From assembly GCA_947377275.1 (NCBI GenBank), contig CANCFV010000016.1:1-46997 (forward strand): a stretch of DNA of 46,997 bases. Direction: 5' to 3'. This document shows positions 42,274-46,997 of this stretch, piece by piece. Both the position numbers and the translations under genes were made by a program. The stretch is from Burkholderiales bacterium. GTDB lineage: Bacteria > Pseudomonadota > Gammaproteobacteria > Burkholderiales > Burkholderiaceae_C. A model generated the notes under the pieces. That model was not told where the DNA came from. It worked only from the letters and a program-made list of their open reading frames with translations, and did not search any database. Numbering within the stretch: the stretch's first letter is position 1; every line of letters begins with the position of its first letter.

Positions 42274-43233
42274 ATGACCGAGAACGCCCGCCCCTCCTCA
42301 CACACGCCCTGGACCATCGCCACACGTGAAAGCCGCTTGGCCCTGTGGCAAGCCGAACACGTGCGCGACCTGCTCCAAAGCCGCACGCAACGCACCGTGC
42401 AACTGCTAGGCATGACCACGCAAGGCGACCAAATCCTGGACCGAGCCTTGTCCAAAGTCGGCGGTAAAGGCCTTTTCGTCAAAGAACTCGAAGTCGCCAT
42501 CGCAGAAGGTCGTGCCGACCTGGCCGTGCACTCGCTCAAAGACGTGCCCATGGAGCTGCCCGAAGGCTTTGTGCTGGCCGCCGTCATGGAACGCGAAGAC
42601 CCCCGAGACGCCTTCGTCTCCAACCACCATGCGCAGCTGTCAGATTTACCGCAAGGCGCGGTGGTGGGCACATCCAGCCTGCGCCGGATGGTGCAGCTGC
42701 GCGCACGTCGCCCTGACCTGCAGATCCAAGCCCTGCGCGGCAACCTGGACACGCGGCTGCGCAAGCTCGATGAAGGCCAGTACGACGCCATCATTTTGGC
42801 CGCAGCCGGCCTCAAGCGCCTGGGCCTGGCCTCACGCATCAAAGCCCTGATCGATCCCCAAGACATGCTGCCCGCCGCAGGGCAAGGCGCCCTGGGGCTG
42901 GAAATCAAAGGCAGCGCCGATCCGGCACTCGCCAGCGCCGTCCAAGGTTTGGCACATCAACCCACGTGGCTGGCGACACTTGCTGAACGCGCCGTGTCCC
43001 GCGCCATGGGCGGCAGCTGCTCCATGCCCTTGGCGGCTTTCGCGCAATGGCGTGAAGGCGCGCAACCGGTTCTGGAGCTGCAAGCCCTTTTGGGCCATCC
43101 GACCGAACCCCAGTTGGTGTCGAGCTCGCACGTGGCCAGCCCTGATACGCCTGAACAAGCCGAGGCCATGGGCCTGGCCGTCGCCGCGCAACTCAAGGCA
43201 CAGGCTGGACCTGCTTGGCTGGCGGCCCTCTGA
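42274..43233 (+). CDS. hemC: porphobilinogen deaminase (hydroxymethylbilane synthase)
   Basis: Polymerises four porphobilinogens into hydroxymethylbilane. The 319-residue protein has the N-terminal [14 protein letters not shown], the substrate-binding [15 protein letters not shown], the arginines in GTSSLRR, and the dipyrromethane-binding Cys249 in [11 protein letters not shown]. hemD begins 3 bp after the stop, the start of the hemCDXY unit. Confidence 0.96.
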   Translation: MTENARPSSHTPWTIATRESRLALWQAEHVRDLLQSRTQRTVQLLGMTTQGDQILDRALSKVGGKGLFVKELEVAIAEGRADLAVHSLKDVPMELPEGFVLAAVMEREDPRDAFVSNHHAQLSDLPQGAVVGTSSLRRMVQLRARRPDLQIQALRGNLDTRLRKLDEGQYDAIILAAAGLKRLGLASRIKALIDPQDMLPAAGQGALGLEIKGSADPALASAVQGLAHQPTWLATLAERAVSRAMGGSCSMPLAAFAQWREGAQPVLELQALLGHPTEPQLVSSSHVASPDTPEQAEAMGLAVAAQLKAQAGPAWLAAL

Positions 43234-43236
43234 GCC

Positions 43237-44052
43237 ATGCACACCCTGGTCACCCGCCCTGAGCCTCAAGCAAGCCAATGGGCTGCGGACCTGAACCAGG
43301 AGGGCTTGGCCTCCAGCGCTTTGCCGCTGATCGCCATCGGCGCCCCTCAGGACCCGGAACCGGTCACACAGCTGTGGGAGCAACTGGCTGGGCAGCGCCT
43401 GTTGATGTTCGTGAGCCCCAGCGCCGTCGAGTGGTTTTTCCGCCTGCGCCCCTTGGGCGCCGCATGGCCGGCTGGCACGCTGGCCGCCACACCAGGGCCC
43501 GGCACCGCCAAGGCCTTGCGAGAGGCCGGCGAGCCCCTGGGCTTGGCTGCACAGCACATCATCGTGCCTCCTCCATCGGCTGCGCAGTTTGACTCTGAAG
43601 CGCTGTGGCCATTGCTGGCCCCGCACCCCTGGCAAGACGCCCGGGTCACCGTGGTCAGTGGCGGCGACGACACCGAAGTGCAAGGCAGGACCTGGCTGGC
43701 CGAGCAGCTCCAAAGCCGAGGTGCGCACGTCACCGCGTTGCTGAGCTACCAACGCACCCCGGGTTCATGGACGAGCGCCCAGCGCGAGCAGGCCACACTG
43801 GCCTTGCAGCACCCCACCGAGCACGTGTGGCTGCTGAGCAGCTCGCAGGGCATTGCCAACCTCGTGGCGCACCACCTGCCAGACCTCACCGGCAAACCGC
43901 ACACCGACCTGGGCCAGTCTCTCGCCATCAGCACCCACCCGAAAATCACCCAACGTGCCCGTGAGGCCGGATTTGGCCGCATCCTGGCGGCTCGCCCGAC
44001 CCTGGCCGCAGTGGTGCAAGCACGACGCTCTTTGCAAGGTCAGCCGGACTGA
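43237..44052 (+). CDS. hemD: uroporphyrinogen-III synthase
   Basis: Cyclises hydroxymethylbilane with ring D inversion. The 271-residue protein has the low-conservation HemD pattern: LVTRPEPQASQW at the start, VSPSAVEWFF, PGPGTAKALREAG, and WLLSSSQGIANLV in the second domain. Identification is firm from its place directly after hemC and before hemX. Confidence 0.9.
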   Translation: MHTLVTRPEPQASQWAADLNQEGLASSALPLIAIGAPQDPEPVTQLWEQLAGQRLLMFVSPSAVEWFFRLRPLGAAWPAGTLAATPGPGTAKALREAGEPLGLAAQHIIVPPPSAAQFDSEALWPLLAPHPWQDARVTVVSGGDDTEVQGRTWLAEQLQSRGAHVTALLSYQRTPGSWTSAQREQATLALQHPTEHVWLLSSSQGIANLVAHHLPDLTGKPHTDLGQSLAISTHPKITQRAREAGFGRILAARPTLAAVVQARRSLQGQPD

Positions 44053-44102
44053 GCCACAAGCACCACCACGACGCCAAGCCCTGTCGATACAATGAATTCA
44101 CC

Positions 44103-45281
44103 GTGATTGACACCAGCGCCCCCCACCCCACCCCAGCACCCGCCTCTGGCGGCCAGCCCACTGCCGATACCGCCGTGGACAGCGGCGCGCCTGAGCACTG
44201 GATGCGCTGGGCCGTGCTCATTTTGAGCGCCGCCACCTTGAGCGCCGGCTGGTTGGCCTGGAACACCCAAAAGCGCGTGCAATCGCTGGAACAAGAACTG
44301 GTGCGGCGCCAGCAAGACAGCCAAGGCCAGGCCACCGAAGCGCGAGTGCTGTCCAAGCAAGCTGAAGACCTCTCTCGCGAAGCCGTGGCGCGCACCACGC
44401 TGCTGGAGACACGGCTGGCTGAGGTGGCATTGCAGCGCACCCAAATTGAAGAGTTGATCAAGACGCTGAGCCTCTCGCGCGACGAAAACTTGGTCGCCGA
44501 CATCGACGCCGGCCTGCGGGTTGCCAACCAGCAAGCCACCCTCACCGCCAGCGCAGAGCCCTTGATCTCGGCACTCCAGTCGGCCGACGATCGCCTGGCC
44601 CGAGCCAAACAACCTCGCCTGGACAACATCCGACGCGCCGTCGCCAAAGACCTCGACCGGGTGCGCGGCACCCGTGTGGCCGACCTGACCTCGCTGACCA
44701 TTCGACTCGACGAGGCCACGCGCCTGGTCGATGAAATCCCTTTGATCAACCAACCAGAGTCGATACAAACGAGCGCGCCGGCATCGGCCAAAAGCGGCGG
44801 CCCGTCGACGTCAAACGGCAGCGCGAACAAGGGTGCCAAGGCACGCACCACACCCGAAGAAACGAGCGCAGCCACAGCCAGCGCCCCGGCTGCATCCTCC
44901 TGGGGAGAACAAGCCTGGACCTGGACACAGGGCGCAGCCCAAAACGCTTGGAATGAAACACGCGGGCTGGTGCGTCTGACACGGATCGCGCGGCCAGAAG
45001 CCATGCTGCTCTCGCCAGACCAAGGCTTCATGCTGCGTGAAAACATCAAACTGCGCCTGCTCAACGCCAGGTTGTCTCTGCTGAGCCGTCAAAACGGCTT
45101 GGCTTTGGGTGACCTGCAAACGATCCAGAGCGTGGTGCCCCGTTATTTCGACACCCAGTCGCGCAAGACGCAACTGCTGCTGTCCATGCTCACCGACGTG
45201 GCTGCCCAAGGCCAACAAACCACCGTGCCGCGCCCTGACGACACCCTGGCCGCTTTGGCCACGGTCTCTGGCGGTCGCTGA
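44103..45281 (+). CDS. hemX: HemX-like membrane protein
   Basis: A 392-residue bitopic membrane protein. The proline-rich cytosolic N-terminus (1-33) is followed by one membrane span (about 35-53), a coiled-coil (about 55-115), a helical region, a low-complexity Ser/Ala/Thr linker (about 220-265), and a conserved C-terminal part. It is often annotated as uroporphyrinogen-III C-methyltransferase but lacks that catalytic domain. The start is a GTG at 44103. Confidence 0.87.
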   Translation: MIDTSAPHPTPAPASGGQPTADTAVDSGAPEHWMRWAVLILSAATLSAGWLAWNTQKRVQSLEQELVRRQQDSQGQATEARVLSKQAEDLSREAVARTTLLETRLAEVALQRTQIEELIKTLSLSRDENLVADIDAGLRVANQQATLTASAEPLISALQSADDRLARAKQPRLDNIRRAVAKDLDRVRGTRVADLTSLTIRLDEATRLVDEIPLINQPESIQTSAPASAKSGGPSTSNGSANKGAKARTTPEETSAATASAPAASSWGEQAWTWTQGAAQNAWNETRGLVRLTRIARPEAMLLSPDQGFMLRENIKLRLLNARLSLLSRQNGLALGDLQTIQSVVPRYFDTQSRKTQLLLSMLTDVAAQGQQTTVPRPDDTLAALATVSGGR

Positions 45282-45319
45282 GCCACAGCCCTACCGCCCT
45301 CTCGAAGAGCTCCCCCCTC

Positions 45320-46576
45320 ATGCGCTCCATTGTCTGGCTCCTTTTGTTGGCGGTTGTCGCCGTGGTTGGCGCCACGGCCCTCGGCGGCAACGACGGCCTG
45401 GTGACCATCTTCTGGCTGGGTTGGCGCGCAGACGTCTCTCTCAACCTGTTCCTGCTGACCCTGTTGCTGGCCTTTTTGGCCATCTACTCGCTGATGCGTG
45501 GCCTGGACGGACTGCTCCATCTGCCTGAGCGCGCGAAACGCTGGCGGGTGGCCCAGCGCGATCGCCTCGCCCAGGCGGCCCTGCGCGAAGGCTTGGCCTT
45601 GTACATGGCGGGCCGCTACATCCGCGCCCACAAGGCCTGCCAGAAGGCCGTGGCCATTCAGGCAGACACACCCGACCTCGCGCTCGATGCCGAGTTCACC
45701 GCCATCGCGCACCTGCTGTCTGCCGGCAGCCTGCACCGGCTCCAGGACCGCAAACACCGCGACGAACACATCCAGCGCGCACTGGAGCTGTCTCAACTGA
45801 CGCGAAAGCCGCGCGCCACCGAGGAAGGCGCCCGACTGCTCGCCGCCGAATGTGCACTGGAAGACCGGGATGCTCCGCGCGCGCTGCGAGATCTGGCCGA
45901 ATTGCCCCCTGGCGTGGCCCGCCGCACACAGGCGCTGCGCCTGAAGCTGCAGGCGACGCGACTGGCACGGCAACCCATGGAGGCGCTCAAAACCGCGCGC
46001 CTGCTGGCCAAGCACCAGGGCTTCAGCACCGGTGCGGCCGAAGGGCTGCTGCGCACCTTGGCCGCCGAAACGCTTGACACTGTGCGCGACGCCGACCAGC
46101 TCCGCACCTTGTGGCAGTCCATGGATGGCCATGACCGGAAGGACCCCTTGATCGTGGCCCACGCGGCCCGTCGCATGGCCCTGCTCGGTGCACCGCAAGA
46201 AGCCCGGCAATGGCTCGCCCCGCTGTGGGACAAGCTCAACAGCTTGCCTGTGGATGCCGTTGAAGCGCTCTCGAAGGCCCTGGCCCTCGGCCTGCAAGAC
46301 CTGGAGGCCGAATGGCTGCCGCGCCTGGACGCCTGCTCACCAGCCGCCCTGCGCAACCCAACCCTGGCGCTGACACTGGGCCTGGCCTTGGCCGAACGCC
46401 AACTGTGGGGCAAAGCCCGAGGGATGCTGCTGTCGGCAGCCAACGACCTGACGCTGGCCCCTGAACAACGTCGCCACGCGTGGGCCAAGTTGGGCCAACT
46501 GGCGGAGCAGGAATCGCGCACGGAAGAGGCGGCCCGCTTCTTCAGGCTGGCTGCGCTCACCAAACCAGAAGCGTGA
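45320..46576 (+). CDS. hemY: HemY-like membrane protein with TPR repeats
   Basis: A 418-residue protein with two membrane spans (about 4-22 and 37-56) and a C-terminal helical TPR-like region. The N-terminal HemY motif FWLGWRADVSLNLFLL is clear. The E. coli-type HemY is a haem-pathway associated protein of unclear activity and differs from the Bacillus protoporphyrinogen oxidase of the same name. It is the last gene of hemCDXY. No terminator is seen before the tRNA promoter. Confidence 0.89.
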   Translation: MRSIVWLLLLAVVAVVGATALGGNDGLVTIFWLGWRADVSLNLFLLTLLLAFLAIYSLMRGLDGLLHLPERAKRWRVAQRDRLAQAALREGLALYMAGRYIRAHKACQKAVAIQADTPDLALDAEFTAIAHLLSAGSLHRLQDRKHRDEHIQRALELSQLTRKPRATEEGARLLAAECALEDRDAPRALRDLAELPPGVARRTQALRLKLQATRLARQPMEALKTARLLAKHQGFSTGAAEGLLRTLAAETLDTVRDADQLRTLWQSMDGHDRKDPLIVAHAARRMALLGAPQEARQWLAPLWDKLNSLPVDAVEALSKALALGLQDLEAEWLPRLDACSPAALRNPTLALTLGLALAERQLWGKARGMLLSAANDLTLAPEQRRHAWAKLGQLAEQESRTEEAARFFRLAALTKPEA

Positions 46577-46589
46577 AATCAAACGGTGC

Positions 46590-46619
46590 TGTACAAAACG
46601 TTTGAAAGCATGTTATAGT
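46590..46619 (+). promoter_or_regulatory. sigma-70 promoter of the tRNA-Arg pair
   Basis: A TGTACA -35 and a TATAGT -10 separated by 18 bp, with the first tRNA starting 12 bp after the -10. Confidence 0.5.
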
Positions 46620-46630
46620 CTTGCCTCTCG

Positions 46631-46707
46631 GCGGCTGTAGCTCAGTTGGATAGAGTACTTGGCTACGAACCAAGGGGTCGTGGGTTCGAATCCTGCCAGC
46701 CGCACCA
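46631..46707 (+). tRNA. tRNA-Arg (anticodon ACG), copy 1
   Basis: A complete cloverleaf of 77 bases including an encoded CCA. The anticodon stem-loop is CTTGG-CTACGAA-CCAAG, giving anticodon ACG, read as ICG for CGU/CGC/CGA arginine codons. The acceptor stem is GCGGCTG/CAGCCGC, and TTCGAAT is the T loop. Confidence 0.96.
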
Positions 46708-46818
46708 GAGACAATCAAATTGATCCGTTGAATGATTCATTTCACGGTTCAATCAAACGAGAGAAAGACGTCCTCAGGGCGTCGAGCGCACCACCAGTGA
46801 TCACCGGTGGTACAGCAT

Positions 46819-46895
46819 GCGGCTGTAGCTCAGTTGGATAGAGTACTTGGCTACGAACCAAGGGGTCGTGGGTTCGAATCCTGCCAGCCGCACCA
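46819..46895 (+). tRNA. tRNA-Arg (anticodon ACG), copy 2
   Basis: Identical to copy 1 over all 77 bases, including CCA. It lies 111 bp after copy 1 with unrelated spacer sequence, so only the mature tRNA is duplicated. It is followed by a terminator and is probably processed from a joint transcript. Confidence 0.96.
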
Positions 46896-46900
46896 TTTTC

Positions 46901-46936
46901 AAAGCCCGTAGGTTTGCGCCTACGGGCTTTTGTTTT
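46901..46936 (+). terminator. terminator of the tRNA-Arg pair
   Basis: A perfect 12-bp stem AAAGCCCGTAGG / CCTACGGGCTTT with a 6-base loop, then TTGTTTT. It lies 5 bp after the second tRNA and can also serve the minus-strand gene that ends at 46940. Confidence 0.92.
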
Positions 46937-46939
46937 GGC

Positions 46940-46997
46940 TCAGCCTGCTCGGCTGAACCGCCGGCGCACCCACAGCGACACGGCCACCGTGGCGACC
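46940..46997 (-). CDS. 3' end of a minus-strand gene cut by the window edge
   Basis: The minus strand reads VATVAVSLWVRRRFSRAG and then a TGA, immediately downstream of which lies the bidirectional terminator. The hydrophobic stretch followed by basic residues looks like the C-terminus of a membrane protein. Too little is visible to name it. Confidence 0.4.
   Translation of the reverse strand, partial: VATVAVSLWVRRRFSRAG

Noticed and set aside
44103-45281. Uroporphyrinogen-III C-methyltransferase activity for HemX
   Set aside because: There is no SAM-binding methyltransferase domain; only a membrane span, coiled-coil and helical region are seen.
1-46997. CRISPR arrays, insertion sequences or prophage genes
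   Set aside because: No regularly spaced repeats, transposase, integrase or phage structural genes were found on either strand.

Overview
The window is a high-GC chromosomal segment of a motile betaproteobacterium, most probably in the order Burkholderiales and near Comamonadaceae. That placement is an inference from the gene set and order: rpsP-rimM-trmD-rplS, hemC-hemD-hemX-hemY, a CobD/CbiB-like protein next to a CoA pyrophosphatase, two tandem short flagellins, and FliA-type promoters with a TCAAG -35 element. No phage, insertion sequence or CRISPR array was seen.

From 1 to about 20.6 kb the content is mostly housekeeping. It holds rRNA/tRNA modification and ribosome biogenesis genes (rlmJ, gluQ, rsgA, and the rplS-trmD-rimM-rpsP operon on the minus strand), RNA turnover (orn), a membrane M48 protease, a pterin dehydratase, a divergent PurM-like enzyme, a chemoreceptor behind a FliA-type promoter, the 4.5S SRP RNA, aroB, dgt and a family 2 glycosyltransferase.

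From 20.7 to 36.4 kb lies the most interesting part: fifteen minus-strand genes with gaps of 61 bp or less, many overlapping by 1 to 23 bp. They end at a strong bidirectional terminator and start 384 bp from the first flagellin gene, on the opposite strand. The unit begins with a TPR-OGT (SPINDLY-type) glycosyltransferase. It continues with a CDP-deoxysugar set (cytidylyltransferase, 4,6-dehydratase, epimerase, C-methyltransferase, aminotransferase). An acyl set follows (AMP-forming ligase, LuxE-like acyl-protein synthetase, LuxC-like acyl reductase, acyl carrier protein, FabZ-like dehydratase). It closes with a thiamine-diphosphate enzyme, a NeuB-family synthase, a GNAT acetyltransferase and a CmcI-type methyltransferase. 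I read it as a flagellin glycan operon making a branched, acyl-derived or otherwise unusual sugar. The product cannot be deduced from sequence alone.

From 36.4 to 42.2 kb is a late flagellar block: two flagellins, FliD, FliS, a FliT-like protein and a YcgR/PilZ protein. FliA-type promoters precede flagellin 1 (two sites), fliD and fliS. The first flagellin has a long, hairpin-rich leader, and fliD has a hairpin at its predicted 5' end.

From 42.3 kb to the end are the haem genes hemC, hemD, hemX and hemY, then two identical tRNA-Arg(ACG) genes, a terminator, and the 3' tip of a minus-strand gene cut by the window edge.
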